NCBI GenBank assembly: GCA_016713905.1
Contig: JADJOE010000003.1
Coordinates: 1,612,001-1,676,000 of the forward strand
Reading direction: 5' to 3'
From: Candidatus Vicinibacter proximus
GTDB lineage: Bacteria; Bacteroidota; Bacteroidia; Chitinophagales; Saprospiraceae
Length of the DNA: 64,000 nt
Shown: one piece after another, positions 8,801-18,082 of the stretch
Position numbering within the stretch: the first letter of the stretch is position 1
How the letters are laid out: every line of letters starts with the position of its first letter
Notes under the pieces: generated by a model
What the model was told of the DNA's origin: nothing
Seen by the model: only the letters and a program-made list of their open reading frames with translations
Databases searched by the model: none
Position numbers and translations under genes: made by a program

Positions 8801-10537
8801 GGCTCCATCGATGCAACCAAGATTAAGCTGAAAGTAAATGTCAAATGGTCTTGTTAGATCTATTTTATCCTCGTACCATACACTACCCGTTTCATAATTT
8901 TTTTCTTCTGTGAGTAAATAACAATCATTCCCTAAATACGTCGCATCCTGATTCAGCACAAACTTTTTATTCTTTGTGCTTTTACAACTGTCCGGTATTT
9001 CAAAACTGCTGATCAGTGTACAATTTTTTTCATCTGTAATGGTGACATTATAATTTCCTGGTACCAGCAACTGGAACAGACTATCCGTCTGGATGTAGGT
9101 TTTGTTACTGATCAGATATCGATAAGGTGGTTTGCCGCCTTCCACTCTTATTCCGGCTGTTCCATCGCTGATGCAATGAGATGGTGTAACATCGATACCA
9201 ATCAACTTTAGGGGTCGGGTTACTTCCACTTGAATTGAAATACTGTCGTTGGATGAATCAAAATCAGTTCCATTATTTGGATTGGAAAGCAAGAAAGTAA
9301 CGGTATGCATTCCATTCGGAACAGACAAACAATTAAAAGAAATATTCTGACTTTGTCCGGCAGCAAAACTGCCACTCCAATTGTTATTGAGTACTAAATT
9401 CCCATCGAGCAAAAATTGAATATCCAATTTGGTGATGGTACTGATGCCTTCATTCTTTACAACCAAAATTGGACATAAACTATCCCCGCAAAGGTCTGAT
9501 TGAAAACGGATATCCTTGGCTGCTACATCAAGATTACCGACTGGTTGGCATCCGCGGGAACTGATCAGATAATTTCTTCTGGTTTCCAAAGTGGCAACCA
9601 TCCTGGTCTTTTGACCCTGTGAAAAATGCACCGGTTGACAGGAGGAATAATCCATGTAATTCGTATTGTCATCAGGAAGATCCGGTGCATCAGTATTGCA
9701 GGAATTTGTATTGCAAGGGGCAAAAGAAGCGGAATTGTCTGGAGGCGTATCACAGACCCTGTCTCCGTCCAGCAGGCAGTTGTTGTTTACACATCCTCCA
9801 TTAAAAGTATGGTCCAGTCCAAAGTAATGTCCCATTTCATGAGCCGTAACAGTCGTACCGCCCACAGAAGTCCAATACCTGGCCTCTTGCATAATTCCAT
9901 CCACCGTACAAGGAGCACCCGGAAAATAAGCAAAGCCCGCAAGACCACAACCAAAATTGGCATTGAACAAATCTGTCACCAACCAGATGTTGACGTACTG
10001 ACGGCAATCCCAGGAAACCAAACTTTTAATGGCCGCATCGCTGGAGGCATCAGTTCCGGGAGAACACATGGGTTCATTGACCAGATTGCTAAAGGTGCGG
10101 GTGATGCCATTGGTAGGTTTGCCGGCAGGATCCCTTCTTGCTAAACAAAATCGGATTTCAACATCGACTCCTGAATTTGTTTTAAAAGGTCCTTCATTGG
10201 AAAAGGATTGATTTAACAAATCCAAACCATTCTCCACCTGTTGATTGGTAAGATTATTGCCTTGCCCGATTGGCGTTCCCGGAGGAACCACCAAATGTAT
10301 GACTACGGGTATAGTGTAAACGATTCTTGAAAAATCGGTATGCGGGCCATTTTGATCCCGACGGACCGTATATTCATAAATGTCCCGCTCCATCTCAAGG
10401 AATGCTTTCCTGTATTCCGGGCTGGTTCTTAGCAGTTTTTGGTGAAATTCCTCGTGGGCACAATACGGGCTGATGCCCTGTCCAAAAACGAATTGGACAA
10501 GGATAAATAAGCCTGAGAGAATAAGATATTTATGCAT
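5891..10537 (-). CDS. Giant secreted pappalysin-like (M43) metalloprotease with T9SS type B C-terminus
   Basis: I chose the ATG at 10537 because it directly opens a signal peptide (MHKYLILSGLFILVQFVFGQ); the frame is open 18 codons further to 10591. The protein has 1548 residues from this start. The protease site is HEMGHYFGLDH (His233, Glu234, His237, His243), the long zinc motif of the M43 cytophagalysin/pappalysin group, with DYSSCQ downstream where the Met-turn region is expected. It is followed by an L-type lectin-like domain (GADGIAFVLQP, AIEFDTW), SprB/PKD-like repeats, five repeats of about 46 residues with the pattern CEG..VGN..Y...G.Y.DTL....GCDSI, and the gliding-motility-type C-terminus (VPNVFSPNGDQQNDF... 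RWGNLVF... GVFVYYVKA). It should be exported by T9SS to the cell surface and may bind and cleave glycoproteins. Confidence 0.9.
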   Translation of the reverse strand: MHKYLILSGLFILVQFVFGQGISPYCAHEEFHQKLLRTSPEYRKAFLEMERDIYEYTVRRDQNGPHTDFSRIVYTIPVVIHLVVPPGTPIGQGNNLTNQQVENGLDLLNQSFSNEGPFKTNSGVDVEIRFCLARRDPAGKPTNGITRTFSNLVNEPMCSPGTDASSDAAIKSLVSWDCRQYVNIWLVTDLFNANFGCGLAGFAYFPGAPCTVDGIMQEARYWTSVGGTTVTAHEMGHYFGLDHTFNGGCVNNNCLLDGDRVCDTPPDNSASFAPCNTNSCNTDAPDLPDDNTNYMDYSSCQPVHFSQGQKTRMVATLETRRNYLISSRGCQPVGNLDVAAKDIRFQSDLCGDSLCPILVVKNEGISTITKLDIQFLLDGNLVLNNNWSGSFAAGQSQNISFNCLSVPNGMHTVTFLLSNPNNGTDFDSSNDSISIQVEVTRPLKLIGIDVTPSHCISDGTAGIRVEGGKPPYRYLISNKTYIQTDSLFQLLVPGNYNVTITDEKNCTLISSFEIPDSCKSTKNKKFVLNQDATYLGNDCYLLTEEKNYETGSVWYEDKIDLTRPFDIYFQLNLGCIDGAGADGIAFVLQPISTSIGVSGGGLGYQGIRPSLAIEFDTWENGNYSDPVYDHMSLMRNGNVSHASPDQLAGPVGIFPNLANAEDCRFHNCRVKWTPQSNLFQIYVDCQLRLEYRGDIIETIFRSDPLVYFGFTAATGGAINVQQFCLDYVSEIAVLDDYIICKGESIQVSVPSKFATYSWKPSNGINNPTTFNPIITPDSTTTYFVELGDRCNMKVYDTFSITVLDPELNVSLSLEDSCNAKSATILSIHTGAADSITLYSRDGINFTKDTIFKYNPSSLITIYSKVGQCIKPYVQKLPPAIPALKDSVLMVRARSCKDSGRIVIIGVGGIPPYQYELNNNGNWLSQGIFDPLDPGSYTINIRDQRNCMVSRQLIIGDYQHVITLTIDSAQLDKSCCHPTPFVNLLATGSYPLYYYSLDGDRWTGDGLFSGLSIGLHQANARDEFGCVSDTLTFEIIDLTQVQNDTQKVNICEGASHQVGNNVYTKSGRYKDVFSNRYCCDSIIHTDLQVLPVYIFSNNKQICEGAFVQVGNKQYTATGIYTDTLSTVSGCDSIINTSLIVRPVFDQVNNQIICAGESIQVGNKFYGNTGNYLDTLESIFNCDSIIRTSLQVNPVYDMNFQPVICDRQSVQVGNKIYANAGSYLDTLQTFNGCDSIIRTSLTVHPIFALQNPRMICEGQFIQVGSKKYDQAGVFVDTLNTINGCDSVINTRLIVDQVTAALTVDSIRCYDEQFGGASARAIRGIPEFLFSFDDGRNFGKLNSVSNLPPGDYKVLIKDSLNCIDTQYFSLIVPIELETELENKIDITLGDKIILKPLLNFNPITILWSPSDGLSCSDCLNPEVNILRSKNYTLTVTDRLGCTSTAIVQIRVDNNTQIWVPNVFSPNGDQQNDFVTVFGNHSIKQVDEFRIYDRWGNLVFLSGNFMVNDLQAGWDGNFKGEPVNPGVFVYYVKATRIDGTTVTLSGDVSVVR

Positions 10538-10809
10538 ACTTCGAAGATCCTTTCGTAGAGTTAAAAGCTGCATGAGCCCCTTTTGGTACATTTTGAACCC
10601 TCAATATTATGCCAAAGTAAGGATTCCGTAACTACCGGAGGGTAAAGTCTTGCATTTCAATTTTAAATAATTTGCAACAATTGACCAAAAAAGCCGTTTT
10701 TTCTATTCGGAAACTGATAACGAATTTGGTTTTTAGGTATTTAGATTTGAATTTGGTTAAATCAGGGTTAAAAAACTACTGATAAAACCAATCACAAAAT
10801 CATTTATTG

Positions 10810-10817
10810 TAGTTTTG
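10810..10817 (+). promoter_or_regulatory. -7 box upstream of the thioredoxin-fold lipoprotein
   Basis: TAGTTTTG matches the Bacteroidota -7 consensus and lies 36 bp before the ATG at 10854. No clear -33 TTTG is seen at the right spacing. The rest of the 316-bp gap 10538-10853 holds the upstream region of the divergent protease gene and nothing else that I recognise. Confidence 0.45.
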
Positions 10818-10853
10818 TCTTTGTAAATTATTGATCCACCATAACTTTTAAAA

Positions 10854-11387
10854 ATGCTTCAATCTCTTTTCTCAAAATCTTCTGTTCTGATGCTGGCAAT
10901 TGTAATTTCTGCCAATCTTATTTCATGTGCCCAGACTCCGGCCAAAGATGCCAACAATGGCTATAAAGCAGAGCAAGAAGGGTGGTTAGTCAATCTCGAT
11001 GAAGCCTATGCACTATCCAAGAAAACCAATAAGCCCATCATGGCAAATTTTACCGGTTCAGACTGGTGCGGATGGTGCAAGCGTTTGTCCGCAGCAGTCT
11101 TTGTTAAAGATGATTTTAAAGCATGGGCAAAGAAAAATGTGATTCTGTTGGAATTAGATTTCCCAAGGGGAAAAGCCATCCCGGATGCCATCAGGACCCA
11201 AAATGCTAATCTTCAGCAGGCGTTCCAAGTTTCAGGATACCCTACGATTTGGGTATTTGACCTGGAGAAAGATAAGAAAACCAATCAATACCAGATCAAC
11301 GCGCTTGGCAAAACAGGATATACCGCCACTGTTCAGGAATTTACTTCCGGCGTAGACCAAATGATAGCCAAGAGAGCTGCAAAGTAG
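10854..11387 (+). CDS. Thioredoxin-family lipoprotein
   Basis: This 177-residue protein has a signal sequence with lipobox LISC (Cys25) and a thioredoxin-like domain with the active site DWCGWC (Cys72, Cys75), in the style of thioredoxin_7/DsbD-gamma-like proteins. The cis-proline segment (GYPTIWVFD) is present. As a membrane-anchored periplasmic protein it would act in disulfide reduction or exchange on exported proteins. It stands alone between a divergent protease and a convergent DUF1501 gene, all of whose products pass through the periplasm, so a role in folding cysteine-rich T9SS clients is plausible but unproven. Confidence 0.85.
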   Translation: MLQSLFSKSSVLMLAIVISANLISCAQTPAKDANNGYKAEQEGWLVNLDEAYALSKKTNKPIMANFTGSDWCGWCKRLSAAVFVKDDFKAWAKKNVILLELDFPRGKAIPDAIRTQNANLQQAFQVSGYPTIWVFDLEKDKKTNQYQINALGKTGYTATVQEFTSGVDQMIAKRAAK

Positions 11388-11462
11388 ATTTTTTTTAAAC
11401 AGTTTTATTCATGAGGCAGTCTTTACAAGACTAGGTGGATAAATGCAAATTGAAGAATTCCT

Positions 11463-13055
11463 TTACCGAATCTTCATGACAGGTTTTACTTGCTGAAGTT
11501 GTTCATTCTGTATTCTAATATAATATATTCCTTCAGGTGCATCTTCTAGATTGCAGTCTACATCGTATTTGCCAGGAGATAATATAGTATTAAGAACTGT
11601 TTTTATCTGTGTCCCTTGATTATTTAAAATTTCTATCATAACGAATCCACCAAACGTCTCAAATTTGATTTTTGTGCTTTCAACAAAAGGATTTGGATAG
11701 GCGTATATCATATTTTTTCCCAGCGAATTATTTTTATCATGGGTCGCCGTGTTGAGGCAGTTGTTAGGATTAATAAAAGACAACTTCTGATAATTCTTAA
11801 AGAGTATTTTATCTATATCAGATGTAGGGACACAGAACCAATCTTCCAAAATAGATGCATACACAGATCTAAAATCATACTGCATAGGTAGATTTGAATT
11901 GACATTAGAGGCTGGATCAATAATCGGATTATTACCTAAAACGCCCCCATTTACTATTCCTCCAAATACAAATAATGGTTGTGCGGCACCATGATCTGTT
12001 CCTGCAGAGGATGTCGCAATAATACGTCTTCCAAATTCGGAAAAAGTCATACCTAAAACTCTATCCTCATGTCCCATCAACTTAAGATCATCCATAAATC
12101 CGCCCACCGCATCTGAGACTCCTTTCAGTAAATTGGCATGTACTCCGATGGTATGATCTGTTGCATCTACTTGCGCTGCATGAGTATCAAATCCTCCTGT
12201 ACTCAACCAAAATATTCTTGTCTTACTTCCACCATCGATCAATTTGGCTACCATCGACAATTGTGTGCCCAATGTATAACCCAATTCTGAAGACTTTGGG
12301 TATTTTGTTGAAAGGTTGCGTCCTTTATCTCCCGCAGCCTGTACTGCATCTCCAAATTTGTCTGTTTGCCTAAGCACCTCCCTCGCATAAGCCAATTCCT
12401 TTCCCATATAGTCTTGTGTTACAGGATCAGAAAATAAATTACCCGTGAGATTCAGTGGATCTTTAGTATTATAAATCGATATTCCCATTGAGACGCCTAG
12501 GTTTTGTAATCCAAGAGTAATGGTTCCACCTAGTCTTATTGCCAATGGATCCGGCATTGTTGCATTTGGAAATCCAATAGGGTAATTAGGGTATTCATAG
12601 GATAAATAACGAGCCGCCCAACCTGAGTTTAATAGTTCATTGGCGTTAGCTCCGGATATCCAAATGTCTGCTGCACGAAAATGCGAATAGCTAAATTGAG
12701 GATAGCCAACACTTTGAATAATGGCCAATTTATTATCTAGGTATAAATTATGGAGAGCCCCAAGCGATGGGTGTAAACCTACCATGTCATTGGTTCCAGG
12801 AAGTTTTAAAACCTTAGATTCTGGAATTAAAATACTTTGTCTAATATTTGATTTAGATAAGACAGCATATTGATCTAAAGGAATTACGGTATTCAATCCA
12901 TCATTTCCACCATTTAGTTGTATGATGACCAATACCTTATCCGATTCCAATAGCGATAATGTGATATCTGACAGCAATGGATTAGAGGCATATGCAGACA
13001 TGGTGATACCACCTAAAGTAATCGGTACAGATTGTAAAAATTTTCTCCTTTTCAT
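11463..13055 (-). CDS. DUF1501 domain protein with T9SS type A sorting domain
   Basis: This 530-residue protein opens with a twin-arginine-like leader (MKRRKFLQSVPITLGG), followed by the DUF1501 domain, a sulfatase/alkaline-phosphatase-fold family. Typical blocks are LNGGNDGLNTVIPL, a YSHFRAADIW segment, GFDTHAAQ and MTFSEFGRR with TDHG after it. The last 80 residues are a type A sorting domain (YAYPNPFVESTKIKF... GIYYIRIQ... PVMKIR). The family's substrate is unknown. It is 30 bp downstream of the DUF1800 gene; the two families are usually encoded together and probably work as a pair outside the cell. Confidence 0.9.
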   Translation of the reverse strand: MKRRKFLQSVPITLGGITMSAYASNPLLSDITLSLLESDKVLVIIQLNGGNDGLNTVIPLDQYAVLSKSNIRQSILIPESKVLKLPGTNDMVGLHPSLGALHNLYLDNKLAIIQSVGYPQFSYSHFRAADIWISGANANELLNSGWAARYLSYEYPNYPIGFPNATMPDPLAIRLGGTITLGLQNLGVSMGISIYNTKDPLNLTGNLFSDPVTQDYMGKELAYAREVLRQTDKFGDAVQAAGDKGRNLSTKYPKSSELGYTLGTQLSMVAKLIDGGSKTRIFWLSTGGFDTHAAQVDATDHTIGVHANLLKGVSDAVGGFMDDLKLMGHEDRVLGMTFSEFGRRIIATSSAGTDHGAAQPLFVFGGIVNGGVLGNNPIIDPASNVNSNLPMQYDFRSVYASILEDWFCVPTSDIDKILFKNYQKLSFINPNNCLNTATHDKNNSLGKNMIYAYPNPFVESTKIKFETFGGFVMIEILNNQGTQIKTVLNTILSPGKYDVDCNLEDAPEGIYYIRIQNEQLQQVKPVMKIR

Positions 13056-13085
13056 TCTTAAAAAAATTGCGAGAATTAAAATAAA

Positions 13086-14812
13086 TTAACACAAATGATA
13101 TTCAGCAGCTGACATCAAGTAATTAAATAAATTTTGCAACATCATGGGAACTTGTTTTGACTCTGGATCTGAAGTATTGGGGTCTGCTATATATCCATTC
13201 CAGGCATCTGTCCAGTAAGCATCACTGGATTGTCCCAACAATAAAAAGTTAGTCTTTAATGCTTTTTTAATGGAATCTGATATCGGAGGGGCTAAAATTA
13301 TTTGCACTGCTTCATCTATTAATGCATTGGGATCAGATGGATTGTCAAATTTTTTAACCGTTTCAGCAAAATTCATTTTTACTAAAAATCCATAAGAAGG
13401 ATTATTTGCAGGATCATAAGTGGCTTTTTTATCCAACGCAAAATTACTCCTGGTGATGGATTCATAAATCCCGCGCCTAAATGGATAACTTGTCGTATCA
13501 AACCACATTTCATGATACACAGGTTGTTGATAATAAGCAGGCCAACCCGCTACATCGGGAGGATTATTTATATCAAAACCCACATTCACCAATCCATTTC
13601 GAATGACAGACCACATGTAATACTGTGCTTCCAACTGATTGCTTTTTGGAAATGGAAATTCAATCTGTCTTACCATGCCCACACTAAAATCATTTGGACT
13701 TTTAATCATGCAAGCACGATGTATCGGTTTGAAAAAATAATCTGAACTGAAGAGAGCTTGCATTACAAACTTCATTTGCTCAGGATGATTTATATTGTTT
13801 CTAAAATCTCGGCAAGTGGTTCAATAACTTCAACTTCTATCTCTGCATTAATATCATAGTACACAAAAAAATTCCAAAGTCTCCTGCAAATATATTTAGA
13901 CACCTCATCCTTATTAAAGATCATGTCGATCAATTGATCCAATTCACGCAATGATCTGTCTTTATCGGATAATATAGAACTATCCGGTGTGATTTGAAAA
14001 TTATTATAAAAAGATGAAAAAGATTTAACTCCGGTATCGTGATTTTTTTGAATAAAATTCAATTGAGGTATGATATTCGTTTGAACACCATTGACATTTT
14101 GACTATATGTTACTGTCCACCCTGTAAGCACCCTGGCAGCGGCTTTCACATCATCCTCAGTGTAATTGGATGCCGGACCTTTTCCTAAGGTGAAGAGCTC
14201 CTGTAATTCTCTGGCGTAGTTTTCGTCGGGCGCAGTTTTGGTATTCTTTTCTCCGTTTAGGTATTTCAGCATTCCCGGATCCAGAGTAATTTCTTTGACC
14301 AACTGCTTGTAATTACCAAAAACATTTTGTCTATATAAGTTTTGTGTAAGGTACATGCTGTTGGCATTCTCCAATACTGCATCTTGTGTTACCAATAAGG
14401 TCTGATAAAACATGAGCATTTTCTCACTGAGTGTCCTGTCCTGATGAATCTGGAGACCGGTCCACCAGTTTTTAAGATTGGCCCTGCGATTATTGCCGGA
14501 ACCCATTAAAAAATTAGTTTGTAGTGCTTTGTCGACCCACGTCTCGCCAAAAGGAACAACTGTCACTATTGTCCCCTTATCGTCGTATTTCTCCATCAAA
14601 TCCTTACTGGGATCAGTATTTCCATAATAGGTTCTCAACGGAGGTTTGGGCAGCGGAGGAGTACCAGGAATTAATACATCTATTACTTCATTCAGGCTTT
14701 TACCTTTATAAAAATCAAGATCTGGCTTGCTCACTCCAAATAAAGTTCTCCGCAATAAATGCAGCAGCTCAGCTTTCTCAAAAATTCCGGTATACGGTTT
14801 GATTGTAGCCAT
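13086..14812 (-). pseudogene. DUF1800 domain gene split by a one-base frameshift
   Basis: Two adjacent frames together make one normal-length DUF1800 protein. The upstream part (14812 to 13790, 340 residues, MATIKPYTGIFEKAELLHLL to EPLAEILETI) stops early, and the downstream part (to 13086, 229 residues) continues with MKFVMQALFSSDYFF. At about 13795-13802 the coding strand reads TTAGAAACAATATAA; one extra A in the AAA run gives LENNINHPEQMKFVM, restoring the usual family continuation. The start has no signal peptide, as is common for DUF1800. Conserved blocks GEKNTKTAPDENYARELQELF and DVKAAARVLTGW are present. It is either a true frameshift or a homopolymer sequencing error; the neighbouring intact DUF1501 partner favours the latter. 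Confidence 0.85.
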
Positions 14813-15207
14813 AATTTGCTTTTCTTTAAATTTGACAGAGTATTTTTAAAAATTGTTGCCTATCCTCTAATTAATTTTGGAAATACTTCGCCAAATGGTG
14901 CAGCGGGGATTAACATTAATTTACGAACAACCGCTTTTTCAACTCCAATATAGAGATAAAACTTAACCCTTACTGGTTTTTTCAGATACTGATAAATTTA
15001 AAATAAAGAATAAAGAATCCTCACTCAACAATAGACCCGTTAGAAACCATGGGTATTTAACTTCAAATAATTATTTCCTATAATTAAGGGATATACGGAA
15101 CTTAACAAATTCACGCAACTTTCCATTATATCGTTATCTTTACTCAATATGTTAACCATTATAAAGTTTAAAAATCTTAATCCCTAAATCTTAAAAAAAT
15201 ATATAAA
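14813..15207. other. Gene-free stretch between DUF1800 and NTF2-like genes
   Basis: This 395-bp AT-rich gap separates divergent genes and should hold both promoters. TATCTTTA at 15135-15142 is one base off the -7 consensus and points to the NTF2-like gene, 66 bp away. I see no convincing ORF, hairpin or RNA. Confidence 0.4.
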
Positions 15208-15657
15208 TTGAAAAAAACTTTTATTCTATTTTGTAGTCTTGCAATGCCAACCATTCTTCTGTCACAAGACTCCGTTTCAGAAAAAGAAGCAGAGGTACAG
15301 CAAACGATTGTTAAATTTTTTGAGGCCATTTCAAATAGGGATTCAACGAACCTCAAACATTACATTACGGATGATATCCTATTACTGGAATATGGGAGTT
15401 TATGGAATGTTGACACACTGATACAAAAAGCAATAAAATCAAATACATCAATTGACTTTAGCAGGAAAAATAATTTTAACTTTTTCCGAACGAATGTACA
15501 TGGAAAAACCGCATGGGTAAATTACCATCTCTATTCTGACATTTTAAAAGATCGCAAACAATCTTCCGTGCATTGGTTGGAGACAGTTGTGCTGATAAAA
15601 GAAAAGCAGCGTTGGAAAATAAAACTTTTACACTCTACATTGATATCCCGAACATAA
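15208..15657 (+). CDS. NTF2-like (SnoaL/DUF4440-type) exported protein
   Basis: This 149-residue protein begins at TTG with a signal peptide (MKKTFILFCSLAMPTILLSQ) and is then a single NTF2-like cone-fold domain: a helix with VQQTIVKFFEAISNRDS, then DDILLLEYGSLWN and C-terminal strands (WVNYHLYSD, VHWLETVVLIKEKQRWKIKLLHST). DUF4440 and SnoaL-like members are small ligand-binding or isomerase-like proteins with very varied roles. Export to the periplasm is the only functional clue here. Confidence 0.7.
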   Translation: MKKTFILFCSLAMPTILLSQDSVSEKEAEVQQTIVKFFEAISNRDSTNLKHYITDDILLLEYGSLWNVDTLIQKAIKSNTSIDFSRKNNFNFFRTNVHGKTAWVNYHLYSDILKDRKQSSVHWLETVVLIKEKQRWKIKLLHSTLISRT

Positions 15658-16159
15658 ATCACAATAGATTATAAATAAATCATTTTTTTGAATACGCAAA
15701 TTCACCAGTGTAAATTTATCTCATGTTTCGCATTAGGGTTTCGGTATGTAAAGTAAATGTCTAAATAAGACAGGTGCTCCCATGAATGGACGATCTTTGA
15801 TTACCATCAAAAAGACGAAGAGCAATTCATTAAGTGAATGATTTTTCTGACCATTTACGGACATGTTTGATAGTGGGACAATTCTGCCTGACTGCTTGTG
15901 ACATGCAGATGAGAAGGAGGGGTATCGGTTTTTGTTCTTGTATTTGAAAATATTTTACTTGCAATAGAAATTGCAATGTATAAAATGGGATAAAGATTAC
16001 CTAAATTATCGTTAGTGCCAAACCAATATATAATGCACCTTTAAATAGGTTAAAAAATTTAAAATATGGCAACCAACGATTTGGACATCATTTATCTTAC
16101 TCAATAAGATTAATCCGGAGTCCGAATTTTTTTACATTTTTGTAACTAAATCCCGGATT
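15658..16159. other. Gene-free 500-bp stretch before the MFS gene
   Basis: No credible ORF is present. A 7-bp perfect inverted repeat TTGCAAT-AGAA-ATTGCAA lies at 15959-15976, about 190 bp upstream of the MFS start, and could be an operator or a small hairpin. Nothing else stands out. Confidence 0.35.
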
Positions 16160-17395
16160 TTGGAAAACAAGAATATTGGCCATAAGCACCCCTTCAATAT
16201 GATCGTCATCGTAGCTGCGCTGGGCTATTTTGTTGACATCTATGATTTAATCCTATTTGGTATTGTCAAGGATCCTAGTCTAAGAGACCTTGGAGTGGCT
16301 GATGGGGACATGTTCTCTGTGGGTTCATACCTCCTGAACATGCAAATGATAGGTATGCTACTTGGCGGGATAGTTTGGGGTATTATGGGGGACAAAAAAG
16401 GGAGATTATCCACTTTGTTCCTGACCATTCTGATGTACTCCCTTGCCAACATCGCCAATGGATTCGTTCAGACAGTAGAACAGTATGCCTGGGTGAGGTT
16501 TATTGCAGGGTTAGGATTAGCTGGTGAACTTGGCGTTGGCATTACATTGGTTTCTGAGGTAATGACCAAGGAAAGACGCGGCATGGGTGCAAGCATTGTA
16601 TCCGGCATTGGGATTATAGGAGCTGTTTTGGGATTTTTAGTAGCCGATGCATTTGATTGGCGCATTGCCTATTACGTAGGTGGTGGATTGGGTCTGGCCT
16701 TACTGGTACTCCGGATCAGTGTTTATGAATCGGGCATGTTCCATCGGGCCAAAGAAGAGAACGTAAAGCGAGGTGACTTTTTATCCCTTTTTACGGACAG
16801 CAAGCGGTTTCTAAAATATTTATTGTGCATTCTTGCTGGAGTGCCGGTATGGTATGCGATAAGCCAATTGGCTATCAATGCCTCAGCCTATGCCAAAACA
16901 GGTCTGGTGAATGGTACTATTGTCGGGGCTCAAGCGGTGACATTGCATTATATTGGTGCTTCTATTGGTAGCATATTGTTTGGCTACATCAGTGAGCGTT
17001 TTAGATCCCGCAAAAAAGCCCTGTTGCTTTCTGTTGCACTCATGGCTGCATGCATGCTGACTTATTTCTTAAATACCCAGACAAGCCCCGGCATTTTTTA
17101 TTCAGTCATAGGATTGATGGGAGTATCCATGGGAGGATTGTGGTCGATCTTCATGGTTTCTGCCTCTGAACAATTCGGAACAAATTTAAGGGCGACTGTT
17201 ACCACCACTGCACCAAATTTTGTGCGCGGCACGACCGTACTCATCAGTATTTGTGTCTCGACTTTGGTGCCGTCTATAGGACTGTTGTCTGCAGGATTTT
17301 ATGTCGGGATAGTTTGTGTGGTGGTGTCGTTGTTAGCCATCTTATATTCAACAGACACCTATGGTAAGGACCTGGATTATCATGAACTGAGTTAG
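16160..17395 (+). CDS. MFS transporter
   Basis: This 411-residue protein with about 12 hydrophobic helices belongs to the major facilitator superfamily. The loop 2-3 signature appears as GDKKGRLSTLF near residues 75-85, and an ERFRSRKKA segment marks the loop between helices 8 and 9. The N-terminal FVDIYDLILFG helix and the layout resemble the aromatic acid:H+ or metabolite:H+ symporter branches rather than drug exporters. It starts at TTG; no better ATG is available without losing the first helix. The substrate cannot be read from sequence. It converges on the repeat array downstream of tRNA-Glu. Confidence 0.85.
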   Translation: MENKNIGHKHPFNMIVIVAALGYFVDIYDLILFGIVKDPSLRDLGVADGDMFSVGSYLLNMQMIGMLLGGIVWGIMGDKKGRLSTLFLTILMYSLANIANGFVQTVEQYAWVRFIAGLGLAGELGVGITLVSEVMTKERRGMGASIVSGIGIIGAVLGFLVADAFDWRIAYYVGGGLGLALLVLRISVYESGMFHRAKEENVKRGDFLSLFTDSKRFLKYLLCILAGVPVWYAISQLAINASAYAKTGLVNGTIVGAQAVTLHYIGASIGSILFGYISERFRSRKKALLLSVALMAACMLTYFLNTQTSPGIFYSVIGLMGVSMGGLWSIFMVSASEQFGTNLRATVTTTAPNFVRGTTVLISICVSTLVPSIGLLSAGFYVGIVCVVVSLLAILYSTDTYGKDLDYHELS

Positions 17396-17623
17396 GTAAA
17401 AAAATCTTGAATATTCAGAACCGCAGCCTCCGCGCTGCGGCGTGTAATAAATATTTGCGCATTCTTTAATTATGTAAAATGCAATTCATCGTATGGTGGG
17501 ATGAAAATCGTGACCAACGTCACGATTTAATGAAGGATCCACAGCCTCCGCGCTGCGGCGTGTACTCTGTTTATGAAAAGATTTAACGTAGAAAAAGTAA
17601 GGCTTGAAAAATTCTTGAATAAA

Positions 17624-17652
17624 AAAAGCCTTTAACTCAGTTAAAGGCTTTT
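17624..17652 (-). terminator. Third copy of the tRNA-Glu terminator
   Basis: The same palindrome with C in the centre, followed on the plus strand by a slightly altered tail (TTCCACAAG). It is the copy nearest the MFS gene and probably terminates it. Confidence 0.8.
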
Positions 17653-17835
17653 CCACAAGTACCCCGTAGATGACTGAACGATCATCACACCAGCCAATTC
17701 ATTGGCTGGTGTGATGAAAATCGTGACCAACGTCACGATTTAGTGAAGGAACCGCAGCCTCCGCGCTGCGGCGTGTACTCTGTTTATGAAAAGATTTAAC
17801 GTAGAAAAAGTAAGGCTTGAAAAATTCTTGAATAA

Positions 17836-17866
17836 AAAAAGCCTTTAACTTAGTTAAAGGCTTTTT
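17836..17866 (-). terminator. Second copy of the tRNA-Glu terminator
   Basis: It is identical in stem to the copy at 18049-18079 and lies one repeat unit downstream, preceded by a copy of the tRNA 3' end. Confidence 0.8.
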
Positions 17867-18048
17867 AAGTACCCCGTAGGTGACTGAACGATCATCACAC
17901 CAGCCAATTCATTGGCTGGTGTGATGAAAATCGTGACAAACGTCACGATTTAGTGAAGGAACCGCAGCCTCCGCGCTGCGGCTTGTACTCTGTTTATAAA
18001 AGATTTAGGAGTAGAAAAAGTAATAAGGCTTGACAAAGCTTTGAATAA

Positions 18049-18079
18049 AAAAAGCCTTTAACTTAGTTAAAGGCTTTTT
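18049..18079 (-). terminator. Intrinsic terminator of tRNA-Glu, proximal copy
   Basis: AAAAAGCCTTTAACT-T-AGTTAAAGGCTTTTT is a 15-bp perfect palindrome with a T-run on either strand, four bases past the tRNA 3' end. Because it is symmetric it would also stop transcription coming from the MFS gene. Confidence 0.85.
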
Positions 18080-18082
18080 AAG

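Larger units (their letters stand above)
17421..18080. repeat. Tandem array of about 210-bp units, each with four perfect hairpins, downstream of tRNA-Glu
   Basis: Equivalent points recur at 17542, 17755 and 17965 (spacing 213 and 210 bp), with a degenerate partial unit from 17421. Each unit contains, in order on the plus strand: (a) CCGCAGC-ctccgc-GCTGCGG (17752-17771 in one copy); (b) a terminator palindrome AAAAGCCTTTAACT/AGTTAAAGGCTTTT; (c) a copy of the last bases of tRNA-Glu (TACCCCGTAG at 17660 and 17870), followed by the diverged TGACTGAAC; (d) a 16-bp perfect stem with a 2-base loop (17683-17716, 17893-17926); and (e) AAATCGTGAC-CAAC-GTCACGATTT (17718-17741). The array appears to have grown by duplication of the tRNA 3' end plus its terminator and flanking hairpins. 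Confidence 0.9.

Noticed and set aside
9626..10144. 172-codon ORF antisense to the M43 protease
   Set aside because: It lies wholly opposite conserved catalytic coding sequence; shadow frame.
15825..15860. Weak hairpin with a T-run near 15840
   Set aside because: The stem is only five or six A/T-rich base pairs; not convincing as a terminator.
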